Origin: Chromera velia
Lineage: Eukaryota; Sar; Chromeraceae
Reading direction: 5' to 3'
NCBI GenBank assembly: GCA_018398765.1
Contig: JAHBMJ010000272.1
Coordinates: 1,313 to 51,732 of the forward strand
Length of the DNA: 50,420 nt
Shown here: in pieces, positions 41,201-50,420 of the stretch
How the letters are laid out: every line of letters starts with the position of its first letter
Position numbering within the stretch: the stretch's first letter is position 1
Translations under genes and position numbers: made by a program
Notes under the pieces: generated by a model
Databases searched by the model: none
Seen by the model: the letters and a program-made list of their open reading frames with translations, nothing else
Told to the model about the DNA's origin: nothing

Positions 41201-42460
41201 CTCCTACGGCATCGGGATGATTGTTGGATCCTCTGCCGGGGGTTTCCTCTCGAAGGTCTTCGGAAATCAGGGGGTGGCCCTGCTTGCGTCACTCCTCAGT
41301 GTGGGGGTGGCAATGGCAGACGTGGTGCTACTCCCCAATGTGCACACGGAGAAGGAGAAGGAAAGCGGGGAGGGGGAGAAGAAGGGGGGAGAAAGTGGGT
41401 GGTCGGCTTTTGTCGGTTTGATACTGCAAGAGGGAGTGGGGGTAGTTTTGGTGTTCAAGATTCTCTTGGGGATGGCGTTCAGGGTCGGTTTCTGCTTACA
41501 TTTCTGTTTGTCCCTTTTCTTGTTTTTCTTTTTGCTTGTTTGTCCTCATGTCTGTCTGTTTGCCTGTCGATGGCAGACAGTCTGTCTTTTTGTGGCTATA
41601 GTGGAAGCACATTCAGCCGTTTGTCTCCTTGGGAGAGAGGGAGAGTCAATTCACGAAATGGAATGGAAAGGAGCACGCAGCTAACAACCTTCCGGGGACT
41701 CCTAAGAGAAAAAAGAAGAGGGGGGGAGAGATCAAAGTGTTCCTCATTTCCGTTGTGTTTTTTTCGTGGAGGATGCAGACAGACGCATCTTCCTTCTCTC
41801 CCTCTCTGTGTGCATGCATGGATGCAGATGTACGAGTCGACTTTCTCCCTCGCACTCGCACAGCAATTTGAGTTGGACGCTGCCGCTATCGGCCTCGTGC
41901 TCACCTTCGGAGCCGCTCTTTCAGTTGCCACCAACACATTTCTTGTGGTCGGCATCTCTTGTGTGAATTTTTTCTGTTGGGCGGTGCTTACTGCTTTTTG
42001 GGGGGGGAAAGAAATGCCTTTCTTTTCTACTTTACTTCTTCTTTGTTGTGACAGGACACTTTGGCAGATTGGCATCCTTTGTTTCCTCTGTTTCTGTGTG
42101 CACATAAGTGGAAGAAGTGAAAGGGGGGAGAAGTTAAGTGACCTGCTTGAGAGAAAGTCGCAAAGGCAATTTGTTTCTGTGCATTTCCTTCTATCAAGTC
42201 CTTGTGGCGCCTTCCTTCTCAATCCGTTCCTTTTTCACCTTCTTCCTCCACCACCTATTCCCTCTGTGCCTGTGCAGGGAACTATCTCTCGAAGTCTCGG
42301 GGAAGTTCCTTCAGTGACGCTTGCAACGGCGTCGGCCTCTGTCTGCTTCTTCTTGTCAGTCAGTCTTCATTTTTGTTTCGGTGTCGTTTTTTTTACTGTG
42401 TGTGTCTCCCTGTGCCTTTCTCTCTCCCTGTGTTTCTTCCTTCTTTCCTGTCCTTCATGC

Positions 42461-42507
<47 letters not shown>

Positions 42508-43871
42508 GAGGAAGAGAGAGAGAAACAGATTCAGCGACAACCTTTCCACATGCACTGAAGCCTTCATGGATGTATGAACCGTATCAATGAATATACGTCT
42601 GCCTGTGTGTATGCAGCTACTCTTTTGTCTCTTCAGTCAGCGGCCTGTTCATCGTCCTCCTCCCGAAGGCAGTCTCCTCCACTCTTGTCTACACGGTCTG
42701 TTGGTCGGTTGGTTCGTTGAGAGAAAATTAAAAGGATTTCTTTTATTTGCGTGTCCGTGCATCGAGCATACTCCCTGATTTTTTTTTCTCTCGCTTTTTC
42801 CCTTTTTCTTGATCATGGGATCAATCTCCTGGACTCTCTGTTCTGACTGTGGCGCTTTGTTTACTCTGGCCACACTTACTTCGAACTGCTGCTTGTGCTC
42901 AGTGACATCATTACGCCTATCTTTGCGTGGAGAGAATAAAAACGCAAATAGAGCCTTTGTTTTTCGGCCTGTCTGTTTGTCTCTCTGTGTGCTCCTGCAG
43001 GTGACCACGTCCCTCCTCGCCTCCCTCGCTGACCCAAGTCAACGAGGTCTGGCTATTGGGGTCTCTCATGCGACCAGAAGCCTCTGCGGTCTGGTGGCGC
43101 CCCCCCTCGGTCAGAATCGTCAGATATTGAATTTGTTTAGTGTCAGGGTAACAAGAAGGAAATTCGTTTGGTTCTTCACAGTAACAAGAAGGAAATTCGT
43201 TTGGTTCTTCACATGAACTGATCGAAATGGACTGGAGTTTCTTTTTCCTGTCGGCTTTCTGGTTGGGTTCTGTCGCCTTCTATTCGCACCGATTGTTCTT
43301 TTCCAATCTGCTTACAGATTTCTTGTTTGTTTCAGACAGATGGCTGGCCTAGTCAATTGTTTCGTGTGTGGTTTTCATCCGTTCTTGGGAGACAGAGAGT
43401 GAAGATCAGTCTCTGCCTCTACTTTGGGCGAAAATTTGTGGGTGGGGGAACTTTGGTGATCCGGTCCTTTGTGTGCTCTGTTTTGGTTTTCCTACGTGGA
43501 GGAGAAAGCTTGAGGTTGAGGGAGGCCGACTCAATTGAATTCTTGTCGTCGTTAGATATGAATAGATAGATCATCGAGAGATGAAGAAACGAAGAAAATC
43601 ACTTTTATGCATGTCTGCAGGTGGCTGGTTGATGAAGACCCAGGGCGTTCGGGGTCTCGCTCTTTGTTGTTGTGGGGTTGCTGGAGTTGCCTGTCTGTTC
43701 CTTGTCGTGTGTCGGCGGCTTGGCTTGATTGAAGCGTCTTCGGTGAAGAAAGAGGAGGGAGAGGGGGGGGGAGACGGAGAGGTGGAGACGGAGAAGAGTG
43801 AAGGCAAAAAGGGAAAAGCAAAGAAAGGCCCAGACTCGAAAAAGAAAGCAGGAAAGGTACACTCGTCATGA
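38265..43871 (+). CDS. MFS transporter, SLC22A18 / tetracycline-efflux-like
   Basis: Eleven exons: 38265-38377, 38713-38774, 39188-39252, 40091-40237, 40715-40767, 41192-41483, 41828-41947, 42278-42354, 42617-42695, 43001-43109, 43621-43871. Phases all match, giving 455 residues. Major facilitator features appear in order. They are an N-terminal helix with LVHLNIVIYAVSFW and the block PILPFLTKQLGAD. Next come LIQLIGGPWMGRL (loop 2-3 region), LSLSYGIGMIVG (TM5), YESTFSLAL (start of the second half), and SHATRSLCGLVAPPLGG. The C-terminus is Lys/Glu-rich (KKGPDSKKK). The substrate is unknown; relatives export drugs or organic cations. Exon 4 could instead end nine bases earlier, in the same phase. 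Exons 3 and 5 each have decoy partial copies upstream. Confidence 0.87.
38521..38546. other. Assembly gap (N) in MFS intron 1
   Basis: Twenty-six N flanked by G-runs on both sides. Confidence 0.98.
39075..39210 (+). repeat. 52-bp tandem duplication across the MFS exon-3 acceptor
   Basis: Two 52-base units (gccgg positions starting 39081 and 39133) precede the true junction at 39185-39188. Each unit holds about 29 bases of intron end plus the first 23 coding bases. The two upstream copies read gttgccgg where the used site reads gttgcagg. Confidence 0.93.
39392..39712. repeat. 76-bp minisatellite in MFS intron 3
   Basis: Four full units and a partial fifth, with unit starts near 39394, 39470, 39546, 39622 and 39698. 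The unit carries a G-run of six to seven. Confidence 0.95.
40590..40742 (+). repeat. Tandem triplicate across the MFS exon-5 acceptor
   Basis: Three copies of gatgtacttgtgcatgcag plus about 28 bases of exon start. Acceptors end at 40610, 40659 and 40714, so the spacings are 49 and 55 bases. Only the third copy continues into the rest of exon 5. Confidence 0.93.
42461..42508. repeat. (CT)n-(GT)n microsatellite in MFS intron 8
   Basis: Pyrimidine and TG rich in the gene's sense. Confidence 0.95.
43146..43213. repeat. 33-bp tandem duplication in MFS intron 10
   Basis: Two adjacent copies of a unit beginning gtaacaagaaggaaattcg. Confidence 0.92.
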
Positions 43872-43994
43872 TGACATCTGTATGTGAATGCACGTGTCTC
43901 AATTAATGGAGGCCCATTTTACGGGAACTTATTGAACGAGCTTTCTGAGATCGTCTCCGTATCTTCCAAGTACACTGTCGAGGTCGTCCTTCTT

Positions 43995-44020
43995 CCACAG
44001 TGAATTCAATTTCACTGTGG
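43995..44020. repeat. Perfect inverted repeat, 10-bp stem and 6-base loop
   Basis: ccacagtgaa pairs with ttcactgtgg around the loop ttcaat. Located 124 bases after the transporter stop. Confidence 0.85.
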
Positions 44021-44070
44021 CCAGAGCGTGCAGTGATGATGACATATGTTGAAATCAGAATTGAACGCCT

Positions 44071-44098
44071 ATCATCGGCGGCGTGGTCGGCCGATGAT
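44071..44098. repeat. Perfect inverted repeat, 9-bp stem
   Basis: atcatcggc pairs with gccgatgat around a 10-base loop. It is the second hairpin in the same convergent gap. Confidence 0.85.
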
Positions 44099-44761
44099 TG
44101 CCGGTGGCGATGACGTATGACGGTCATGATGATGAAAATTAAACTGTAATTTAAACATCATCAAACATCTAGTCAAACATAGTCGTCAAGCATTGACAAG
44201 CATTCCATGCAATACATTCCAATAGAAAAAAAGATATATTCGTATTTATAGAATTTTGGTATTAAAATGTGTTAAATATTGCTACATATTAATTGAATCT
44301 GAAAGTTTCAACTATAGTTTTAGGTGTTTTAACGGACTTTAAGTTTATATTGCTTGGTTAATCAATTGATTATTTTTCAAATTAAATAATATGAGATCAT
44401 AAGATTGAACGAATATCATAAAACAACATTTAAAGAAACCTATTATTAGTTAAAGGCTAGTTTTACAGCAAGTTTTATTCTCAGTCTGTAGGTCTAGAGA
44501 CTAGAGCAAATCTTTTTGTCTAGCTTTTTTTTTTAGTCGTTTGTTTTATGCTAGACTCAACTTAGAACTTAACCACTTAACTGCTTATTCTTGAGGTTAT
44601 ACTCAGATAATACTCTCTTATCTTCTCCTTAGTGTAGCCACCAACTCAAAATCCTTTCTACAGCTTGCAGTGACTTCCTTTTAACCTTAATCTCCAGGCA
44701 TCACTGAGGGTTCATTCATCGGTTGACCGTTCATTCAAGTGAGGCTTGGGTGTCTCTCTAG

Positions 44762-45817
44762 CTAGCTCTCTAGGTCCAGGGCATCCTGACCCATCCACTG
44801 GTTGCCGGTCGACTCGGCTCGGGTGTGACTGCATGGCAGCGCCACTCGAGGCCTCAGGATGGGTGTGTTGTTCTTCAGGGGAAGGAACTCACAAATGTAG
44901 AGTGACAGGGAATGAGAAAGGGCGACGGTTGACGGGGACTCCACTGTCTCCCTCATGCAATCAGACTGGACACACTGAGTGTCACCCAACGCATCTCCTG
45001 TAATTTCTCTTCTTACGTGAGGGTGGCCTCCAGGGTGCGGCTCTTCTTTTGTCTGGCCTTTCTGCTTTCTGCACCTTTCCCGCATCCTCTGCATAGCCAG
45101 AAGGAAAGTGAGCACTGTCTTCTGAATGATTGGACAGGACTTCGGGTGCTCTTCCTTAGTCCAGTGGGGCTCTTCCTTCAATTCGCCCCCGACCACAGAA
45201 ACAATTGCACTCTCAAGTTCTCTCACCCCCTTTCGTGTCTTTGCTGATGTCTCAAAATACCTGGCGCCTATTTCCAACGCCTTCGCCTGTCCCTCTTCCG
45301 ATGCCACCTCCCGATCCCTCCCCCCAGGCTCTGTGTCCGTCTTCGTCCCCACCAGAAACACATCTGCGTTGCGGGCCTTCATTTGCGAGGGCACATCAGC
45401 CATGTACAGATCTACTAGATCGAGGGTCTTCCGATCCCTCACGTCGTAGAGGAGCAGTACGAGACCCGCAGGAAGGGGCCTGAGACTTGGCAAAATCTGC
45501 GTGACCAAAACGCTGCTCTCTGCAGAGACTCCTGAATAAATGAAGAAGTGCACCTTCACAAGTTTGTCTGAGTCCTTCTTGTTGCACACCTTTGACATGA
45601 TACCCACGTCGCCTGGACCTGCCACACTGGGTTCGTGACTGAAGGGTTCATCGGGCCAAACAATTCTCTCCAACAGCTTGTCCTTTCCAACAGAGCTGTA
45701 TCCCAACACGACGACCCATTTTTTCTCGACTTTCTTTGATCCTGAGGAGGAGGAAGTCTCCGTCGGCACCGGTCGACCCCACTGAGAAAACAGCCCTTCA
45801 AACAGTGCTCGTATCAT
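44762..45817 (-). CDS. Ras/Rab-like small GTPase with degenerate switch motifs and C-terminal extension
   Basis: Single open frame of 351 residues from the ATG at 45817. Residues about 33-210 follow the small-GTPase order. The P-loop is GYSSVGKDK (39-47), with Asp46 where Ser or Thr normally binds magnesium. The hydrophobic strand LVLLLYDVRD is present, as are G4 (GTKTDTE, Asp161) and G5 (ETSAKT, 189-194). No DxxG motif is visible between about 85 and 105, so hydrolysis may be lost and nucleotide binding altered. The N-terminal 30 residues are Ser-rich. The region beyond about 225 has no family features and ends without a prenylation box. It might include unspliced intron, so the C-terminus is uncertain. 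Divergent from the next gene. Confidence 0.72.
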   Translation of the reverse strand: MIRALFEGLFSQWGRPVPTETSSSSGSKKVEKKWVVVLGYSSVGKDKLLERIVWPDEPFSHEPSVAGPGDVGIMSKVCNKKDSDKLVKVHFFIYSGVSAESSVLVTQILPSLRPLPAGLVLLLYDVRDRKTLDLVDLYMADVPSQMKARNADVFLVGTKTDTEPGGRDREVASEEGQAKALEIGARYFETSAKTRKGVRELESAIVSVVGGELKEEPHWTKEEHPKSCPIIQKTVLTFLLAMQRMRERCRKQKGQTKEEPHPGGHPHVRREITGDALGDTQCVQSDCMRETVESPSTVALSHSLSLYICEFLPLKNNTPILRPRVALPCSHTRAESTGNQWMGQDALDLES

Positions 45818-46518
45818 CGTACAGAATCAGAATTGACTCGCTGCAAGATGGAATGGAGCGGGTGAGCGCAGTCGGCATAGCGGCATGCTCGTGATGTGGT
45901 GACAGCCGTCTCTCCACACAGCTTCAGAAGGGGTGTCTGTCAGACGGGGATTATGCATGTCCTTAGAGTATCAATTGAAAGAAGCGCAATCTATGTCTGC
46001 AGTCATCTGCGCACATATAGAGTGGTCATTGCAGCTTTCGACTGAGCATTGATGCAATCATGCAGTAAGAAGCTAGGTCAGACACTCTGCAAACTGTCAC
46101 GGCGAGCTCAGGGACCCGGAAAGTTTTTTCGTGTGAGGGGCACAAGCGCGTTTTGGCCGTTCATAATAAGTTTTTCGCTTTCAAGGGCCATTCGCACGCA
46201 CAAGCTTTTTTCAATGCAACACTTCTACATGCGCAACATGCATGTATGCATTGTGTCAGAAAGGCTTCCCCATGCAGCTTGTATGATTCATTCCGGAAGA
46301 GTCTGACTCGGAGACTGTAAGGAGGGCAGCACGCAGCTTCGGACTTTTGGATCGTTGCGTCAACACAGTACCTTGCATCAATCCTGTGTGTTCGTGCTCT
46401 ACTTGCGATCATTGAGCTTGCTTCTCATACATAAGCAACACCTCTTGCTCTTCTCAGTTCGCTTGTGACTATGTAACACCATACTGGAGATTCACATCAA
46501 GCATTCCACTTCGTTTAA
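45818..46518. promoter_or_regulatory. Divergent intergenic region, GTPase / thrombospondin-like pair
   Basis: 701 bases between two start codons pointing apart. No AT island and no recognised motif. Confidence 0.5.
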
Positions 46519-49340
46519 ATGTCGATTCTCTGTCCAATAAGGGTGTCCAGTCGTGACAGACATGCAAACAACACCTGGCTACTGATCATATTCACGCTTG
46601 CCTTCTGCGGAGTCACAACAACAGTACGAAGCGTTGCAACACCCTCCTTTCCCTTCTCGGAAGTGTTGCTTGAACAGGCTTCAGTCGATCTCCCATCGCC
46701 CCCAGCCTGCAGCTTTGCTCCATGGTCAGACTGGAGAGATGACCCCTCGAGACCTCAGATCAGAACACGAAGCCGCATCACCTTTCCAGACCCGTGCGTG
46801 TGCGTAGACGGACAGGCGGAGGTCAAATGTCCTATAGAAGAGTCTTCCTACCAGGAACCCCCTCTTCCTGTTGGGTCATGGCATTGCTTCAATTCTCCAC
46901 AACAGACAGGAAAGGACTGCAGTGACGACGACCCGATGTCCACTTACCTGAACAAGCAGATCCAGCCAGGGGGCCCCGGCATCCTCGGCAGGGTCCCCGA
47001 TGAGCACTACTTCCCTGTTAAGTTCTTCAGTCGACCCGCCAGCTACATCAGTGCAGAGACCTACTGTCCCCATGCCTTCTTTCACGAACCTATTCACTTA
47101 CGTTTCGACAAAGACGGAAACCCTCAAGAAGTGCGCTCCTACCAAGTATGCCCAATTGTCAACCACTCTACCGACATCCCGTGCGCACCCCCAGGCTCAG
47201 GCATGAACCCCCCCCCAGGGAAACTAGGGCTAGGCCAGGACTACCCGATGGTCTTGAACATTATTGCCTCTGCATTTGTCAACAAAGACCCAAACGCCAC
47301 CCCCTCTGCTGCCTTTCCACACGACGCGAATTCAGATTCAAGAGAGCCAAGGTTGGGTAGGGGGTGTAAGGAAGGACAGACAGTCGAGAGGTGTGGAGGG
47401 ATTGCAGATGAAGAAACCGGGTGCAAGTCAGTTGAATACTTTCGTCTGTCCATGTGCTGCAAAACCTCTTTTAGGAGACTGTTACACCAAAGGTGCCTCT
47501 GCTGGTCCTGTTTCAGCTATCCCTCCCCGGCCAACTGGCCTTTCCTTTTTTTTCTCTCTCTCTCTCTTCTCCTTTCCACCCCCTTTTTTGCAAATCCCTT
47601 GTTCTTTTTCTCTTTCGACTTCTCCATTCTTCCCCCATCTGAGTCAAGTTCTGACCCTTTTCTGTGCCCGCCCTCCTTTCTGACCCTACTGCTGCCCGGC
47701 AGGTGCTCCAAACGTTTGTGGAAGGAGTACGGCTTCGGGTGGGTGAGGGAATACTTCTCCACGAACAGAACTCTGGTGGATGCGGAGGGGAAGGTGCGGT
47801 ACAAGCCGGCGTTCTGCCAGTGCTGGTTTGACCCCAATGGTGTGTTGGTCTGCGCTTTTTTTCTCCTGTCTTTGCTCTTCTTCTTCATTTTCCTCCTTTC
47901 CTCCCCTGCGTTTTTCTCTTCTCTTCTCTTCTCTTCTCCTTTCTTCGTTTTTTCTCTTCTCTACTCCTTCCTAGAAGTACAGGAAAGGTCCTTCTTTTTC
48001 TCTCTTTCTTTTTGCTTTGTGAATCCAAGAAATAAGCTTTGCCGGCATGACAAAGGTGGCACGAAGGATGCAGTCTCTCGAAACGAAGGAATTGGAGAAG
48101 CCAAAAAAGGCAATGACGAGAAAGAAGCAGGAGACACTAGGCTGAGACAAAGATGGAGAAGAGGAAAAGAGAAAGAACCGCAATACAAATAAAGGAAGCA
48201 GCGAAAACCTTCCTCCTTCCCCTGCAACTCAAAAACCGTTGAATGAGCGAATGAATGCATGCAGAGCAGGGAGGTCTGAGTGCAATGACGGCAGTGCAGA
48301 ACCAATGGTGGTGGGGCCGCAGTTTTCTCGCCGACACAGACCGTCACCTCGGAGTGACAAGGAAGGGCGTCAAATGGCTCGACACCTGGAACGAAGTTGT
48401 CATGCCTGCCGAGGCCGCTCTGGGGGCCTCCTTCTGGGATGCCATTGCAATCAAACTGCCTGCTGCGACAGAGAGCCTCTCGGACCTTCTCGAAGACGCA
48501 CAGGTCAGGAGAAAGTGAGACGACAATGGGGTCCACGGAATGGGAAACTGTATGTCTCTTCAGAGGCGTGTGTGTGTCTGTAAGTGTGTGTGTACGCTTG
48601 AGTGTGTATGTATGAGGTACAGAAAGTTGCGGGCCTGAATGACGATGACTTGTGCGGGAATCCAGACGAGAGTGTGTGAAGAATCGCATAGCCGACTTCA
48701 GAATTTCCCGCAACGAAACGGAGTGTGCAGGAAAGCTTTTCGTCTGGTCTCATTTCGATCGGCCCTGAATGAAAGGTCCTGCTCTAGATGTAGAAAGAGG
48801 CGCTGGGGAGGATCCCGACTTCTTCTTTCCGACCACCGTTCTTCTTGAGTGTGTGGGGTTGCATGGACGTAAATGAGCGCACAACACGGCCCCCTCTTGA
48901 AATTTGAATTGTTGCTTTGCGCTGACCGATCGATCTTGCAGACGAAGCTTCCCGATCTCCTCGTGTGGTTCCTCTCTACTCAAGCAGACCGGGAGGGGCA
49001 GATGGAGAAGGTTCTTGGTCTTCCTTTTTTGATTCTTTCGGAACTTCCAGACGATAACGGGAACTTCCATCGTCGCTTTTTCTGTCAAGAGAGGGAAGTG
49101 GGAGACTGGGGGGTGATGCATCAATCGAAAAGTAAAGGGCGTTGCGCACTTTGTATTCGATCCTCCCCTTTTCCCGCAGGCTTTCTACCTTCACATGCCT
49201 CTGAGGCTCTGCAAACTGCGGCTGCTCAATTTGACACCTGCACTGATACGCCGAGTAGAGCTGTGGGGGATGCAAGTGGAAACACCGTGACGCTCGTGCC
49301 ATCAGATTCCTCTTCAAAAAATTATATGATCCAGAGTTGA
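46519..49340 (+). CDS. Secreted or membrane-anchored protein with thrombospondin-like stretch (orphan)
   Basis: Proposed exons: 46519-47351, 47703-47839, 48265-48503, 48942-49340, giving 535 residues. An N-terminal hydrophobic segment (about 20-37, WLLIIFTLAFCGV) is a signal peptide or anchor. A stretch at about 63-100 begins CSFAPWSDW and continues with RTRSRI and a Cys-x-Cys. This recalls a thrombospondin type 1 repeat but lacks the full pattern. The middle is Cys-rich with sequons NHS, NAT and NRT. The last two exons are less Cys-rich and contain WWWGRSF and LPDLLVWFL. Exon 1 could instead end at 47356 and use an extra small exon from 47475 (GDCYTKG), but that path does not keep phase into the next exon. 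The last exon is read straight to TGA, and a further intron is possible. Confidence 0.6.
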
Positions 49341-50198
49341 CACCAGGAAAGTTGTTGTTACACAATTTTGTCTTTTTCGTTGTATGAGCTCATTTGGACA
49401 TTATTTCATCCTCTGCAGATGTTTTGCATTCTAAAATCGCAACAACAAGATAACATGATGTGTTGCTTTTGAACTTTTTTCTAGACTTTTCTCTATCTTT
49501 GTTCATAAATACCAAACAATACCAATGAAAAACCTTATTTAGTATTACTTAAGCTACTGGTAGGATATTTGCTAAAATCTATTAAATTGACTGTAGGTCC
49601 TTCCATTGTCACTATTCCTTCTCGCTTTCTACCTGAAGTGTTGTGCTGCCCTTTTCTCCGGCAACGGCTTTAACAGACGGTAAGAAAGAGGAAGACAAGC
49701 AGCTAGGGAAGACTGCCATTGCCAACTCCTTTACTACCTAGTTCACAACTTGTCTCTTCAACTTTTATGCCTCCCACAGTCTTGAATTCTAAGCTAAATC
49801 CTAAGTTTTACATTAAAATTTGCAAGTTCATTCTGGAGGAACATATGGGAACATCATATCCCTGCAGTTTTTTTTTTTGAGTACAGGAAGAAAATTGAGG
49901 AAAAGAGTAAATCAAATTGTAATCAGGGGACTGATGCAATCAATTCAGCATGAGGTTGCTCTGTAGCTAGGACGTAAGTTAGTCTGACGATCTGCAAAAG
50001 CTGGGTCAAAAGAATGAAACATACAATTAAAGCTGTCGGACATTCACTTAAAGTTTGTTCTTAGCGTCTGGCCTATACGTCTTTCATCTCTTCCCTCTGT
50101 CCTGATTACTGCTCTCGCTACTAGCTCTCTCTCTCATACGACCTCATACTTGACGCTCCTCCATCTGAATGCCTTCTTCGGCGTTTGCTAAGTACTTC
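49341..50198. other. Convergent intergenic region with AT-rich island
   Basis: AT-rich from about 49340 to 50060. No gene seen. Confidence 0.6.

Positions 50199-50420
<222 letters not shown>

Larger units (their letters stand above)
43872..44761. other. Convergent intergenic region with hairpins and AT-rich island
   Basis: No gene is seen between the transporter and the GTPase. Two perfect hairpins (43995-44020, 44071-44098) lie near the transporter end. About 44130-44720 is AT-rich. Confidence 0.7.

Noticed and set aside
47475-47560. Possible extra exon GDCYTKG in the thrombospondin-like gene
   Set aside because: It looks coding for a few residues, but no donor gives the phase needed for the following exon.

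Overview
This is nuclear DNA of a eukaryote. Genes are split by GT-AG introns of roughly 300-1400 bases, intergenic regions are full of microsatellites, and three N gaps mark it as a piece of a draft scaffold. The gene mix points to a unicellular alga of the red-plastid lineage, and a chromerid such as Chromera velia fits best. It includes a hybrid histidine kinase, a beta carbonic anhydrase, an NADPH oxidase with extra membrane helices inside its NADPH domain, animal-like EGF and sushi exons, and a METTL18-type methyltransferase. The species is inferred from gene content and style only. No rRNA, tRNA or CRISPR array was seen.

Layout: twelve loci alternate strand without exception. They are: (1) + end of an unknown secreted glycoprotein, up to 2567; (2) - hybrid histidine kinase, 5698-9564; (3) + EGF/sushi type I membrane protein, 10224-14513; (4) - METTL18-like protein-histidine methyltransferase, 16313-18551; (5) + beta carbonic anhydrase, 19094-20782; (6) - uncharacterised locus with broken frames, 22679-25083; (7) + small Cys-rich secreted protein, 25674-26213; (8) - 15-exon NADPH oxidase, 29989-37404; (9) + 11-exon MFS transporter of SLC22A18 type, 38265-43871; (10) - degenerate Ras/Rab-like GTPase, 44762-45817; (11) + secreted protein with a thrombospondin-like stretch, 46519-49340; (12) - fragment of a non-LTR reverse transcriptase at the right edge. 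Loci 2-11 therefore form five divergent pairs whose starts lie 540-860 bases apart. Every tail-to-tail gap (0.86-3.8 kb) carries an AT-rich island, and no head-to-head gap does.

Exon models were built by hand. I kept only joins with GT-AG sites, compatible phases and sensible family order. The histidine kinase (972 aa), EGF/sushi protein (725), METTL18-like enzyme (253), carbonic anhydrase (299), NADPH oxidase (944), MFS transporter (455) and thrombospondin-like protein (535) each close to a whole number of codons. The splice sites look unusual: most donors read GTC rather than GTA/GTG, and most acceptors end GCAG.

The genes do not form one pathway. Several act at membranes or outside the cell (oxidase, kinase, EGF/sushi receptor, transporter, three secreted proteins). 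The strongest observations for follow-up are the strand/AT-island architecture, repeated short duplications that straddle 3' splice sites, microsatellites abutting exons, and the transmembrane insertion in the NADPH oxidase.
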